This document shows positions 1 through 8,958 of a DNA stretch of 64,000 nt, one piece after another. The notes beneath the pieces are model-generated. The model did no database searches. It worked only from the letters and a program-made list of their open reading frames with translations, and was not told where the DNA came from. The translations under genes and the position numbers were made by a program. The stretch is from JANLTX01 sp049840835 (GTDB lineage: Bacteria > Armatimonadota > Armatimonadia > Armatimonadales > Armatimonadaceae): NCBI GenBank assembly GCA_049840835.1, contig JASGJG010000001.1:248001-312000 (forward strand). Direction: 5' to 3'. Each line of letters begins with the position of its first letter. The first letter of the stretch is position 1.

Positions 1-2365
1 GAGTGGGGCGCCAGGAAGAGAGATACTGTCCGGGAGCACAGATTATATAGCGCATCGTCCGCGCCTGGGGAGCAGGCGTGGAAAACGATTGATTGGCTTT
101 GTCCCAGACTGCCAGACTCAATAAGTCACCCACAGCCGGCTGCTCTATCCACAGAGGCAGAGCTGCCGAGTGGGATCGCACCACGGGAAAAAGTCCCTGA
201 CGCAGGGTGTCTATTCGGGCGCCCAGAAACTGCTGCCAGTCTTTCATAAGCCGCTTGCCTTCGTCGGTGGCTGCGGTGGCCACATGGATACTATTCGGAC
301 CGACGGTCACCCCAGGCCCATGGGCATTGGGAGCGAGCAGAGAGACACCCGGAACCACAACCCCTATATGGAACGGTCCAAAAAGGATGCCCCTATCCAG
401 ATCAAGCGGGTCTGCCCCGGTGCGCCGCAGGAATGCCAACCGATTCCCCGGTCGCCCCCCGAAGTCATAGCGGGTGGAGTTGGAGAAGAAGGAGGGTTTG
501 GGGGAGTACCCTGGCGGAGCGGTGTCAACAAGGGCAAGTCCTGCCAGCCCTGGTAGACCCGCCAACTCGTTTATCCGTGCGCGTACTTTCGCGGTTACTC
601 CCGGTGCATCCGGGGCAAGCCACTCGAAAGCGGTCTTAGGAAGATAGGGGGATGGTTGGTCGGGTTCACGCCCACCGGTCAGGCGCTCGTCTCTATCCAT
701 CGCTTCTGGATTCGGAGTGGCCGCGAGCAGGTGTAGCAGGGCACCCACGGTTACTTTCTTTGTCTTTCCCTCTGCCAGGGCGGCAGAGAGAATCGCTTTC
801 TCGGTGGCAATATCGGCGGAAAGCGGCATTGCCAGCCACAGGTTAGGCAGATGGCGCTCCGCCGCGAGCCGAACCAGACGCCTAGCTGTCTCCTGAGTGT
901 CGGCCTGTAAAAGCAATATGGGAGGGCGCTTTAGAGCTACTTGTTTTGGTGGGGGCGGAGGCTCGTCTTCCACCTGTTCTGGGTCCAGGTCAGAAACAAT
1001 TTGCCTCAGTGTCGCATCGCGCACAAGTGTGCCATCAGGGAGAATCAGCTCTCCCACCAGTGGTGCTTCTATCTGTACAGTATCCGGCGTAAAGCTCTCG
1101 GCAGTAAGTTTGATTTTGTTGAAGCTCGCGGAGTAATCAGGGCTGTCGTAGCGGTTGCGAAAGGCTTCGACCTGTGATCGAACATCGGGTGGAAGCTGCG
1201 CCAGAGGCTTTTTACCGGCGGATATACCGCTCAGGCTTCCCACGGAGAGAACCTCCGGTAGCGCCCAGGAGATTCGCTTCTCCTTCAGTTTGCTGGCTTC
1301 GGCAAGCGCGGGAGCGGCCCATGCCTGTCGCCGTGCCAGGCGAGCCAGAATCGGTTCCTTATCCACAGTAAGGACCCAGGCCTGCCCCTCCACCCTCCGA
1401 AACGTTCCGGTAAGGGCATAGGCAAGAGCCTGCAGAACATCTCCCACTCGCGCCGAGGCGCCCACGGAGTGCACGCTATACCGAGCTAGTCTTGGGTCTA
1501 CATACAACTCAGCGTTAGCTAGTTTCGCCGCCCGCGCTACCAGGTCGCCTACTGTCTTTGCTCCTTGCAAGGAAAGAGGAGCATCTAACTCTGGGGCCGC
1601 GTAGTTCAACTCCGAGGCCTTGGGTTGGTTCGGCACATCGCGCACCAGAGAGGAACCCAGCACAGTGTCGGTTGGCTGTTTGGGAGTGTTGTAAAGAATA
1701 GACAGATCTGGTTCGGAAGAAAGGACGATAAGCGGACCCTCTTCTTTTTGAAGCTCCGGCACCTGAAAGACCAGGCGAGTTCGAGGAGAGCGCACTACGC
1801 GCAGGCGAATCGCAGCTCGTTCGTCTCCAGAGATTTGCCGTGGCCGAAATACGAATCCAGCTCTAAGAGCAGGAGTATAAGGGTTCAACTCTATCGGATC
1901 CGGCAGCGACGATAGAAGCATGCGCGCCTGGTCCGGATTGATGTCCTCCATACCCAATCCTCGCTCGGAGAACAGGGCTTTGCGCTGTGATTCCTTCAGA
2001 GAGACAAGCAGGCGCAGGCGTCGCTCGCGGAAAGGAATAAGCTCTGTTGCATCGGGTTGGCGGGTAGGAGCGGGGAAGGTCCGCATCATCGTCGGCACCC
2101 AGACAGTGAGCCCACCTACCGAGGCGCTTTTCAGGCCGGAGGCAGCCGCCAATCCCTGCGGTGTCCAGGAACCGGATACAGGGGAAGGCGAAGTCAGAGA
2201 GATAGATGTTGCGTCTACTAGGAGCAAAGGCCCTTTTGGGGCAGCATCCCAATTTAGCTTCGGTAGCTCTTCAGCAAGCTTCGGAGGTTCATCCCCGAGA
2301 TTCTGAGCATATACGGGCAAAGACAAAAAAGTAAGTGCACCAAGTAATACTAGTATGTCTCGCAT
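1..2365 (-). CDS. Secreted STN-domain protein, paralog of 58054-60615 (3' end outside window)
   Basis: One frame stays open on the minus strand from an ATG at 2365-2363 to base 1, about 788 codons without a stop, so the C-terminus lies outside the window. The N-terminus is a signal peptide ending ..SLPVYA-QN. Residues about 255-335 look like an STN/secretin short N-terminal domain (a helix-strand repeat ending in ..GQAWVLT). The last 250 residues resemble the TIM-barrel-like C-terminal part of the 853-residue protein at 58054-60615: NRLAFLRRTGADPLD here against RRLAFLRKEGYDPID there. Function is unknown; an exported or outer-surface role is inferred from the signal peptide. A TATACT box lies 5 nt before the ATG, suggesting a leaderless mRNA. 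Short ORFs on the plus strand across 170-2306 are shadows of this gene. Confidence 0.8.
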   Translation of the reverse strand, partial: MRDILVLLGALTFLSLPVYAQNLGDEPPKLAEELPKLNWDAAPKGPLLLVDATSISLTSPSPVSGSWTPQGLAAASGLKSASVGGLTVWVPTMMRTFPAPTRQPDATELIPFRERRLRLLVSLKESQRKALFSERGLGMEDINPDQARMLLSSLPDPIELNPYTPALRAGFVFRPRQISGDERAAIRLRVVRSPRTRLVFQVPELQKEEGPLIVLSSEPDLSILYNTPKQPTDTVLGSSLVRDVPNQPKASELNYAAPELDAPLSLQGAKTVGDLVARAAKLANAELYVDPRLARYSVHSVGASARVGDVLQALAYALTGTFRRVEGQAWVLTVDKEPILARLARRQAWAAPALAEASKLKEKRISWALPEVLSVGSLSGISAGKKPLAQLPPDVRSQVEAFRNRYDSPDYSASFNKIKLTAESFTPDTVQIEAPLVGELILPDGTLVRDATLRQIVSDLDPEQVEDEPPPPPKQVALKRPPILLLQADTQETARRLVRLAAERHLPNLWLAMPLSADIATEKAILSAALAEGKTKKVTVGALLHLLAATPNPEAMDRDERLTGGREPDQPSPYLPKTAFEWLAPDAPGVTAKVRARINELAGLPGLAGLALVDTAPPGYSPKPSFFSNSTRYDFGGRPGNRLAFLRRTGADPLDLDRGILFGPFHIGVVVPGVSLLAPNAHGPGVTVGPNSIHVATAATDEGKRLMKDWQQFLGARIDTLRQGLFPVVRSHSAALPLWIEQPAVGDLLSLAVWDKANQSFSTPAPQARTMRYIICAPGQYLSSWRPT

Positions 2366-2427
2366 ACTGAAGTATACAAGAGGGTACAGGCTGCACAGAT
2401 TAAGATTTTGCCGCGTACAATAGCGGA
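2366..2427. promoter_or_regulatory. Divergent promoter region between 2365(-) and 2428(+)
   Basis: Only 62 bp separate two divergent start codons. On the minus strand TATACT (2376-2371) lies 5 nt before the ATG at 2365. On the plus strand TACAAT (2416-2421) lies 6 nt before the ATG at 2428. Neither side has room for a Shine-Dalgarno, so both transcripts are predicted to be leaderless. Confidence 0.55.
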
Positions 2428-4431
2428 ATGAAACCGTACTATGGGCCGCTAGCACTCCTGCTGCTATTAGCGCTCACGGTTCTTTCTATGGATCCACCGT
2501 TGGCAGCGCCTACCAGTGCCCCAGAGAGTGAGTTCTCTGCGGAGAGGGCTATGACCCATGTACGTGACCTGGCACGGGCGCCGCATCCACCGGGTACTCC
2601 AGAGCACACCCACGTTCGCAAGGAGCTGATCAAGCGCTTTCAAGCGCTTGGGCTGACAGTACGTACACAAAAAGTGCGCGTGGTCCAGAAGTTTTCCAAA
2701 GAAGTACGTGTAGTTGAGGCACAGAATATTCTGGCGCGGTTGCCTGGGCAGGAAAAAGGGCCGGGGTTGATGCTCTGTGCTCACTATGACTCTCACCCCA
2801 CCGGACCGGGGGCTGGCGATGATATGGCAGGAGTCTCCGTGCTCCTGGAGACGGCACGCGCTCTTGCATTAGAGAAACCACGCCGCGATGTACTATTTCT
2901 GATTACCGATGCGGAAGAATATGGGCTGCTCGGAGCCGAAGGATTTGTAGACGATGCCCAGGAGCTAGAGGATTTTCCTCTGGTGCTGAACTTCGAGGCG
3001 CGCGGCGGCAGCGGTCCGGTCTTTATGTTTGAGACGGGGAAAGATAATGCCCCATTAATTGAGGCTCTGGCGCATACCCCACGCCCACTGGCAACTTCGC
3101 TCATGTACGCGCTCTACAAAACCCTGCCCAACGATACAGATCTATCTGTCTTCAAGCGTGCGGGAAAGACCGGGCTAAACTTCGCGTTTGCCGAAAGCTG
3201 GAGTCACTATCACACAGCGCTGGATACCCCGGAGCGTTTAGACGCGCGAAGTGTGCAGCATCAGGGAGACTACGCCCTGGCTCTGGCCCGGCTGCTTCCC
3301 GGTACAGTTACAGAGAACAAGGGCGATGCTATCTACTTCGATCTCTTCAGTCGGCTTCTGGTTCGCTATCCCGAGTCTCTGGTCTGGCCACTGACGGCGC
3401 TGGGATTGGCGGCTTACCTCTGGGCGATACTCTCTACTCGGCGCGAGGAAAAGTTCTGGCGCAGCTGGCTAATCGGTATCGGGCTGGGGCCGCTGGCGCT
3501 TCTGAATGGTGCGGTTGTAGCGGTGTGCTTCGGGTTTCTGATAGGGCCACTCCGCGCCGGGGCTCCCTGGCGTGACCCCTATGGCGCCCGCTGGCTAGAA
3601 GCCGCACTCTTCTTATTGTCACTGGCTGCGGCGCTGGTTCCACTGGGAATCGCACTACGAAAACAGTCTGCAAAGCCACCGACTCTGGGAGCGCTGCTCT
3701 GGTGGGTACTGCTTCTGCTGGCGACTACTCTATGGCTACCAGGAGCTAGCTATCTGTTCCTCTGGCCGTTGCTTTTGGCTACTCTAGGGCAGCTACTACG
3801 CCCCCATCCGGTATTGGCAATAGCGGCCAGTGTTCCAACGGTGGTATTGCTAACCCCGGTCTGGCATGGGCTGGCGCTGCTATTAGGCTTCTCGCTGCCG
3901 CCACTGTTGGGTGGTCTAGTGGGGTTAGGATTGCTGCCACTGCTCCCGGTACTGGAAGGGCTGAAGCCGCGCGGGCTCTATCTATTGGCTGGGGTAGGCG
4001 CTCTCTGTATACTGGTCGGTTGGCTGGGATTCCGTACCAGTGAGCGCTATCCACGTGTGGTCGCGGATTCCAAAGAGCAAAGCGCTCCGGCAACACCTAA
4101 AGCCACGGTAGTGCCGGGCAAGCTGACGCTGGCTCCGGCTCGCAGTGGATTCGAGCTGAGCGCCTTTACGAAGACAAAGGTTTCCAGCGCTATCTTAGAT
4201 GGCAAACTGCTGCCACTGATAGACGGGAAACTGGCTCTGCGATTCTTAGCGCCCCCGCCCACCGGATTTGTGCTGCAGATAGACGCTCCCTTGGAGACAA
4301 CAGTGACTGTGGGAGAAGACATTTTAAAGACCGACACTTCATTGCCGCCGAATAGCATCGTCGCGCCGGGGCCGTTTCCAGGGAATCGGTTACAGTATCG
4401 ACGTAGCGTGACGCTACCGGCCCAGCCGTAA
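2428..4431 (+). CDS. M28-family metallopeptidase with multi-span membrane domain
   Basis: 667 residues. An N-terminal signal or anchor segment is followed by an M28 (aminopeptidase Y/Fxna-like) catalytic domain to about residue 290. Zinc-site motifs are visible: HYDSH near 118, GAGDDMAG near 132, DAEEYGLLGAEGF with the Glu-Glu pair near 160, an E in NFEARG, and the late histidine in WSHYHTALDTPER. Residues about 320-540 form 7-8 hydrophobic segments, and the remainder is an extracytoplasmic beta-rich tail. This resembles membrane-bound M28 peptidases such as eukaryotic ERMP1 and their bacterial relatives. Likely role: exopeptidase acting on peptides outside the cytoplasmic membrane; the substrate is unknown. 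The mRNA is probably leaderless. The 3' end overlaps the convergent gene at 4414 by 18 bp. Confidence 0.85.
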   Translation: MKPYYGPLALLLLLALTVLSMDPPLAAPTSAPESEFSAERAMTHVRDLARAPHPPGTPEHTHVRKELIKRFQALGLTVRTQKVRVVQKFSKEVRVVEAQNILARLPGQEKGPGLMLCAHYDSHPTGPGAGDDMAGVSVLLETARALALEKPRRDVLFLITDAEEYGLLGAEGFVDDAQELEDFPLVLNFEARGGSGPVFMFETGKDNAPLIEALAHTPRPLATSLMYALYKTLPNDTDLSVFKRAGKTGLNFAFAESWSHYHTALDTPERLDARSVQHQGDYALALARLLPGTVTENKGDAIYFDLFSRLLVRYPESLVWPLTALGLAAYLWAILSTRREEKFWRSWLIGIGLGPLALLNGAVVAVCFGFLIGPLRAGAPWRDPYGARWLEAALFLLSLAAALVPLGIALRKQSAKPPTLGALLWWVLLLLATTLWLPGASYLFLWPLLLATLGQLLRPHPVLAIAASVPTVVLLTPVWHGLALLLGFSLPPLLGGLVGLGLLPLLPVLEGLKPRGLYLLAGVGALCILVGWLGFRTSERYPRVVADSKEQSAPATPKATVVPGKLTLAPARSGFELSAFTKTKVSSAILDGKLLPLIDGKLALRFLAPPPTGFVLQIDAPLETTVTVGEDILKTDTSLPPNSIVAPGPFPGNRLQYRRSVTLPAQP

Positions 4432-5349
4432 GGTTTGCTGCTCTGGTTCGGTAGTGGTGTAGGTGCCTACACCGACTGCCTGGGCCAGCTCTTCTTGAGC
4501 GGCCGCTACAGAGGCGGCTTCGCGAGCCACTCCCTGCACTTGCTCGGCTAGGGCAGAGAATCTCCCTATACCCAGGCTACTGGCAGCTCCGCTGGTGCGT
4601 GCCAGCGCAGGCAGGGCCGCACGACAACCCTCTATCTGGGCCAGCACTTCTTGCCGGAGTGTGCGGGTGCGGCGGGCGAGTTTCAGAGCGTCCGTGGTAG
4701 CCCGAGCACGCCGCACCGTGGCCTCCGCCTGCCGTTGTAGCGAGGAAGCAATGACTTCGTCTTTTTCACGCCGGGCACGTATGAGAAGAGTCTCGGCATC
4801 CACTACCAGGTCCGCCACATCGATGTCGGGCAGCTCGGCAGGAGCGGGCAGGTCACTAACGGCGTCGCCCAGAGCTTTCAGGGTGCGGCGTAGCTCGTTG
4901 GCCGTGCTTTCTTCACTGACCTCTAGCTCCCGCATCTGTTGCGCTAGCTTTACAAACGCTTCTTCCAGTCCATCGCTGACTTTGGGCATAGGTAGCGGGC
5001 GACCAATAAGACTTGCCAGAAACGCTACCGGAGCGGGAATGTCGAACGCTTTCTGTGAGGCGGGCCGAATGAACTCTATTTCATCGTCCGTGACTGGGGC
5101 GGTTGTCAGTTGGCGGCGACCTCGCCAATCATTGTGCAGAAAACCGGCTCCCAGCGCTATCATCACCCCACCAACGGCAGCAACTATAGTGGCCTGAGAG
5201 AGCGCCCCGACGCTAAAGGTTCCGGCACCCACCACGGCGGTACTGATCATTCCGATTTTCTCGGCGGGGCTCATGGTCCGTATTTCACGGCGACGATTGA
5301 TGAGCGTGCTTTCAAATCCTGTGCCCAGGTCGGCGGGAGTGAGGTTCAT
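4414..5349 (-). CDS. Membrane coiled-coil protein, tandem paralog 4 of 4
   Basis: 311 residues; last gene of the six-gene operon 10095 to 4414. It starts with the family's conserved MNLTPADLG-type motif, then two adjacent hydrophobic segments at about 32-85 joined by a Gly-rich turn. A soluble, Ala/Glu/Arg-rich region predicted to be largely helical or coiled-coil (about 100-300) follows, carrying the family signature of an acidic -EEAFVKLAQQMRELEV- helix and an RxLxxLGDAVSDLP segment. Its ATG overlaps the stop of the previous gene (ATGA at 5346-5349), indicating translational coupling. I recognise no named domain. Paralogy to the next three genes is seen directly in the shared order of motifs; function is unknown. 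Confidence 0.75.
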   Translation of the reverse strand: MNLTPADLGTGFESTLINRRREIRTMSPAEKIGMISTAVVGAGTFSVGALSQATIVAAVGGVMIALGAGFLHNDWRGRRQLTTAPVTDDEIEFIRPASQKAFDIPAPVAFLASLIGRPLPMPKVSDGLEEAFVKLAQQMRELEVSEESTANELRRTLKALGDAVSDLPAPAELPDIDVADLVVDAETLLIRARREKDEVIASSLQRQAEATVRRARATTDALKLARRTRTLRQEVLAQIEGCRAALPALARTSGAASSLGIGRFSALAEQVQGVAREAASVAAAQEELAQAVGVGTYTTTEPEQQTLRLGR

Positions 5350-6332
5350 CGGCGGAGTACCTGCTGTTGTGGTGTCTCTGACTCTACCACGACCGGGCGA
5401 GGAGAGATACGGTCCACTTCGTTTTCTGCATCTATGGAACTGACTGCCTCTGCGGCTACACGCCGAACGTTCTCCGCCATATGGGATAGGTCCGCCAGGG
5501 AGGAGCGTGCGGTATCCACGCTCAGCGCGGCGAGTCCTTCGCGCAGGGCCTCTATCTGAGCCTGAATCTCAGCTTTCAAGGCTGCTGTGCGCTTCCCAGC
5601 AAGAGCAGTGCGCTCCGCAGACTCGGCGCGGCGGCGTAAGGCATCCGCGCGCCGGGTGAACGAATCACTGGTCACTCGATCTGTCTCCGCGAGTGCCTGA
5701 GCATCTATAGAGTCGGCCTCCGCACGTAGATTATCCGTATCCACGGCAGAGGGGGCGACTTCCGGCAGAGAGTCCAGCGCCTCAGCGAGCGCGGAGATAC
5801 TTTTGCGAACCTCGGAGGCGGGTGGATCCGGCAAGTTTGTGCGAATCGCATCGCGCACCAGCCCCAGAAACGTTCGCTCTAAATCGTCTTCTGATTTCTC
5901 TACCAGCGCGTCGATCTCGCTCACACTCAGTGGTTTCCGGTTCAGGTCTTTGAAAGCTGCCTGAGCAAAAGGACCGGCTCCCAGCGCGAAGAGCCCTGCG
6001 GTTGCCGCGGTCCAGCTTGCCCACCCGATAGCCGGGTCCAGCCCACTCTTCTTGCAAAGTATCAGGAAAACCATGCCCGAGAAGAAGCTACCCAGGCCGC
6101 CTGTTAGCCAGGTTGAAGCCTGCGTATGTGTGGAGGCGGCAGGATTCACACGGGCCGCCTGTGCCTCGGTCAATCCGCTCCCTTTCGCCCAGATGCGTCC
6201 CAGAAAACCCAATTTTGGTGGAGGCGGCTCCGCAGGCGTGCTGACGCCGGGCTGGCCATAGCCCGCCATCGCTCTTGCATATACCGTCTGCGTATGGTGC
6301 CGGGCACGCAGGTCATACGGGAAAAGATCCAT
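5346..6332 (-). CDS. Membrane coiled-coil protein, tandem paralog 3 of 4
   Basis: 328 residues. It has the same architecture as its neighbours: N-terminal MDLFPYDLRAR motif, a linker, two hydrophobic segments near 75-125 (..FFSGMVFLILCKK.. and ..TAATAGLFALGAG..), then LSVSEIDALVEKSEDDLER and a long helical region with heptad-like Leu/Ala spacing. The C-terminus is Arg/Gln-rich. It starts 2 nt after the stop of paralog 2 and overlaps paralog 4 by 4 nt, so it is a tightly coupled operon member. No catalytic motif is visible. The helical region could scaffold a complex with the vWA protein at the head of the operon, but that is inference from gene order only. Confidence 0.75.
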   Translation of the reverse strand: MDLFPYDLRARHHTQTVYARAMAGYGQPGVSTPAEPPPPKLGFLGRIWAKGSGLTEAQAARVNPAASTHTQASTWLTGGLGSFFSGMVFLILCKKSGLDPAIGWASWTAATAGLFALGAGPFAQAAFKDLNRKPLSVSEIDALVEKSEDDLERTFLGLVRDAIRTNLPDPPASEVRKSISALAEALDSLPEVAPSAVDTDNLRAEADSIDAQALAETDRVTSDSFTRRADALRRRAESAERTALAGKRTAALKAEIQAQIEALREGLAALSVDTARSSLADLSHMAENVRRVAAEAVSSIDAENEVDRISPRPVVVESETPQQQVLRR

Positions 6333-6334
6333 AC

Positions 6335-7285
6335 TTAACCCAATCGTACCTTTTGCGGGGCGGAATCCAGCTCGTTACGGGCATCTGCCAGAGAGGTAGC
6401 TTCGGCAGCCACGCGCCGCGCAGACTCGGCCAGGTTCGCCAGCTCGCCAATGCCACTCTGTTCTGTACTCTGTACAGCTAAGCCGATTCTCAGGGCTTCG
6501 GTCTGTGCCACTAGCTCATCACGCAGCACTGCGTTGCGCCGCAGAGTCTGCTGGGAGCGGGAAATTGCATTTGCGGAGCGCTCGCGGGCATCTGCCTGGC
6601 GAATCAGAGAGTCGGAAACAGTCTGATCTGACTCCTGCATTCCCTTTTCGCGTAGCGCTTTCGCCTCTGCCTGCAGGGTTTCTGGAGCAACGGCAGCACT
6701 CTCTGGCGCAGCAGAGGGTAGCTGCTCCATAGCGTCACCCAGGGCACGCAGGGCGCTACGAAGCTCATTTTCCGCAGACTCGCTCAGGTTGCTCTGACGC
6801 AGGGTGTCCTTTATCAACTGGAAATAGGCGCGCTCCAGCGGGTCATTGGCAGCGGCCAGCAGGGCATCTAACTCCGCTTCCTGCAGGGGAGCCTTGCAGT
6901 CGCGGCTCAGCAGAAAGCGCGGCGGAAGCTGCCCAAGGGTGATACCCACGGCTGCCAGTACCGGAACCACTACAGCGACAGTGGAGAGACCGTGGGGCAT
7001 TGCGGACAGCCCCATCATTCCCAGAGCGCCACCCCAGGCGCAAGAGAGCACCGTGCCAAAAGTAGAGAAGGATTGCCCAACCCTGTCCATAGTCAGGGTA
7101 GCGGCAGGCTCTGTCATGCCGGTGCTGCGCTTCAGAAATCCCTGGAAAGGACCGAAAGCCGGGCCAGTCTGGTTCATCATGGCTCGGCGGCCATGGGTTC
7201 GGGAGCTTCCTACGCTTGCCGCTACACGCCGGGCGACAAGCTCTGCGCCCAGCTCCGGGCTGAGGTCACCGGGCAGAAGTTTCAT
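6335..7285 (-). CDS. Membrane coiled-coil protein, tandem paralog 2 of 4
   Basis: 316 residues. It opens with MKLLPGDLSPELGAELVARR, has two hydrophobic segments around 72-118, and continues with LQEAELDALLAAANDPLERAYF and a LRALGDAMEQLPSAA segment matching the other paralogs. The remaining 150 residues are strongly helical, rich in Ala, Glu, Arg and Gln. Its ATG overlaps the stop of paralog 1 (7282-7285). No known domain is recognised. The two-helix anchor implies that both termini sit on the same side of the membrane. Confidence 0.75.
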   Translation of the reverse strand: MKLLPGDLSPELGAELVARRVAASVGSSRTHGRRAMMNQTGPAFGPFQGFLKRSTGMTEPAATLTMDRVGQSFSTFGTVLSCAWGGALGMMGLSAMPHGLSTVAVVVPVLAAVGITLGQLPPRFLLSRDCKAPLQEAELDALLAAANDPLERAYFQLIKDTLRQSNLSESAENELRSALRALGDAMEQLPSAAPESAAVAPETLQAEAKALREKGMQESDQTVSDSLIRQADARERSANAISRSQQTLRRNAVLRDELVAQTEALRIGLAVQSTEQSGIGELANLAESARRVAAEATSLADARNELDSAPQKVRLG

Positions 7286-8271
7286 CGGCGGCCTGCCTGG
7301 ACTAACTGTGGGCCAGCGTCCAGTTCCGCTGTCGCACGTGCCAGCGAGGTCGCCTCGCCCGCCACAGCGCGTGCGGAGGTCGCCAGCTGGGTCAGCGCGG
7401 TTTCATCAGTATGTCCTGCGGTGTAGTAGGCACTCAGGCCGAGCCGTAAGGCTTCGATCTGCGCGGAAAGCTCCTCACGCAAGGCTGCCGCGCGTCGGAG
7501 ACCGAGCTGCGAGTGTCCCAGAGCATCTGCTTGCCGTGCTAGCGCATCTGCCCGGCGCTCCAGAGACTCGGAGACAACGGGGTCCGCTTCAGCAAGCGCT
7601 TTTTTGTGTAGCGCCGCAGCGTCGGCACGGAGTGCATCGGCATCGGGTAGGTCGCCATCCATTACCGGCAGTGGTGGCAGAGATGCTATGGCTTCACCAA
7701 CGGTTTTTATTGCGGAACGGACTTCATCTGCTGCTTTTTCCGGAGCGCCTTGAATTCGCACCGCCTCGCGCACCAGCCCGAGATAGGCTTTCTCTAAAGC
7801 ATCGCTGGTTTCATGGAGTAGGGCATCTATCTCACCCTCGCTCAGTGGCGTACTTGCCCAGCGCTTCAGATACGCCCGGGGAGCCGTCAGGCCCGCGAAG
7901 ATACCACCAACACCAGCCACGGCGAAGACCGAGCCCAGAATCAGCATGACAGTGCTATCATTGCCCCGGCCTGCCAGGCCGCCTGCCAGCATACCAATAG
8001 CCGGGCCGCCGAATCCGCCGCCGAATCCGCCCGCGAAGCCACCTACGATTCCACCGGTGAACCCGCGTGTAGCCGCAAGAAGCGCCGCGCCGGTTTCCTC
8101 ATCTACATCCAAACCCTTGAGCCAGTAGCGGCCCAATGCTCCAATAGACGTGGGGGTTACTGTAGAGCGGGGAAACTGCGCTGCGCCCGAACGACTGACA
8201 TAGGGAGCAACCCGCCCCAGAACAAGCTGCGCGCAGCGCTTTGAACCAAGGTCCGTGGGGCGGATATCCAT
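7282..8271 (-). CDS. Membrane coiled-coil protein, tandem paralog 1 of 4
   Basis: 329 residues; first of the four paralogs. The start motif is MDIRPTDLGSKRCAQLVLGR. A very Gly-rich hydrophobic stretch (GGIVGGFAGGFGGGFGG near 75-90) forms the first membrane segment and ..VMLILGSVFAVAGVGG.. the second. The shared LSEGEIDALLHETSDALEK motif and the long helical tail follow. The Gly-rich anchor is unlike those of the other paralogs and may pack as a glycine zipper. It starts 22 nt after the stop of the upstream gene, with purine-rich AGGAG just before the ATG. Function unknown. Confidence 0.75.
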   Translation of the reverse strand: MDIRPTDLGSKRCAQLVLGRVAPYVSRSGAAQFPRSTVTPTSIGALGRYWLKGLDVDEETGAALLAATRGFTGGIVGGFAGGFGGGFGGPAIGMLAGGLAGRGNDSTVMLILGSVFAVAGVGGIFAGLTAPRAYLKRWASTPLSEGEIDALLHETSDALEKAYLGLVREAVRIQGAPEKAADEVRSAIKTVGEAIASLPPLPVMDGDLPDADALRADAAALHKKALAEADPVVSESLERRADALARQADALGHSQLGLRRAAALREELSAQIEALRLGLSAYYTAGHTDETALTQLATSARAVAGEATSLARATAELDAGPQLVQAGRR

Positions 8272-8293
8272 ACAAAAAGCTCCTCGATACCAA

Positions 8294-8953
8294 TTAGCGA
8301 CGAGTCATCACGATAATAATAATGGTCAGCGCCGCGATTCCGCCCAGTCCCAGCACCATCCAGTCGTAGGTGCCGAAGAACGTGACCAGGAAGACCGCCG
8401 TGGCTCCGATAATGCCGAGAATGATTCCCAGTCGGGCCGCGCTGGAGGGATTGCCCTGTTTATTCACAGAGCGCGCAATTAAGTAGAAGAGAAAGGGAAT
8501 CGCCAGGAGGCAGACCAGAATACCGATGCCCGCCTTGAGCCACTTATCGCTCACCGACGATACCGAGAACGTGTAGAACTTGGCCGCATCTTCCGGGTAG
8601 CGCGTGGTTTTACCCGTAGCAGTCTTTACCTCGAAGTAGCCGCTGTGCGCGCCCTTCTCAAAGCCATTGATAGCCCAGATAAGCGTAGCGCCGTTCTCCA
8701 TGGTTCCTTCCATAGACTTAAAGTCGAAGGAAACACGGGTCGGGGTTTCGTTGATGAACTGGGCGCTCTTGATTCGGTCACCGTCTTTATCGGTGTACTC
8801 CAGGCGCAGAGAGTAGGGTTTGCCTGGCTCATAGTCGCTCTGGAGCTTGAACTGCGGCTCAGAAGCTTCTTTGAGGGTGGGAGCCTGCGCAAAGACGGGC
8901 AGAACCATCGCCAGCATGGCGAGCAGCGTTACGAAAAGTCGAGTCTTAATCAT
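8294..8953 (-). CDS. Signal-peptide protein with Ig-like domain and three C-terminal TM segments
   Basis: 219 residues. An N-terminal signal peptide (..LAMVLPVFAQA) is followed by a beta-rich extracytoplasmic region (about 30-135) containing RLEYTDKDGDRI, reminiscent of Ig/cadherin-like folds. Three hydrophobic segments follow at about 140-160, 172-190 and 197-215, ending in a basic MTRR tail. It starts only 5 nt downstream of the vWA gene and is the second gene of the operon. The extracytoplasmic domain and multi-span tail suggest a membrane partner of the vWA protein and the four paralogs. I do not recognise the family. Confidence 0.7.
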   Translation of the reverse strand: MIKTRLFVTLLAMLAMVLPVFAQAPTLKEASEPQFKLQSDYEPGKPYSLRLEYTDKDGDRIKSAQFINETPTRVSFDFKSMEGTMENGATLIWAINGFEKGAHSGYFEVKTATGKTTRYPEDAAKFYTFSVSSVSDKWLKAGIGILVCLLAIPFLFYLIARSVNKQGNPSSAARLGIILGIIGATAVFLVTFFGTYDWMVLGLGGIAALTIIIIVMTRR

Positions 8954-8958
8954 GTTTT

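Noticed and set aside
170..2306. Many plus-strand ORFs of 60-130 codons
   Set aside because: All lie antisense to one uninterrupted minus-strand frame (2365 to 1) with a signal peptide and a paralog at 58054.
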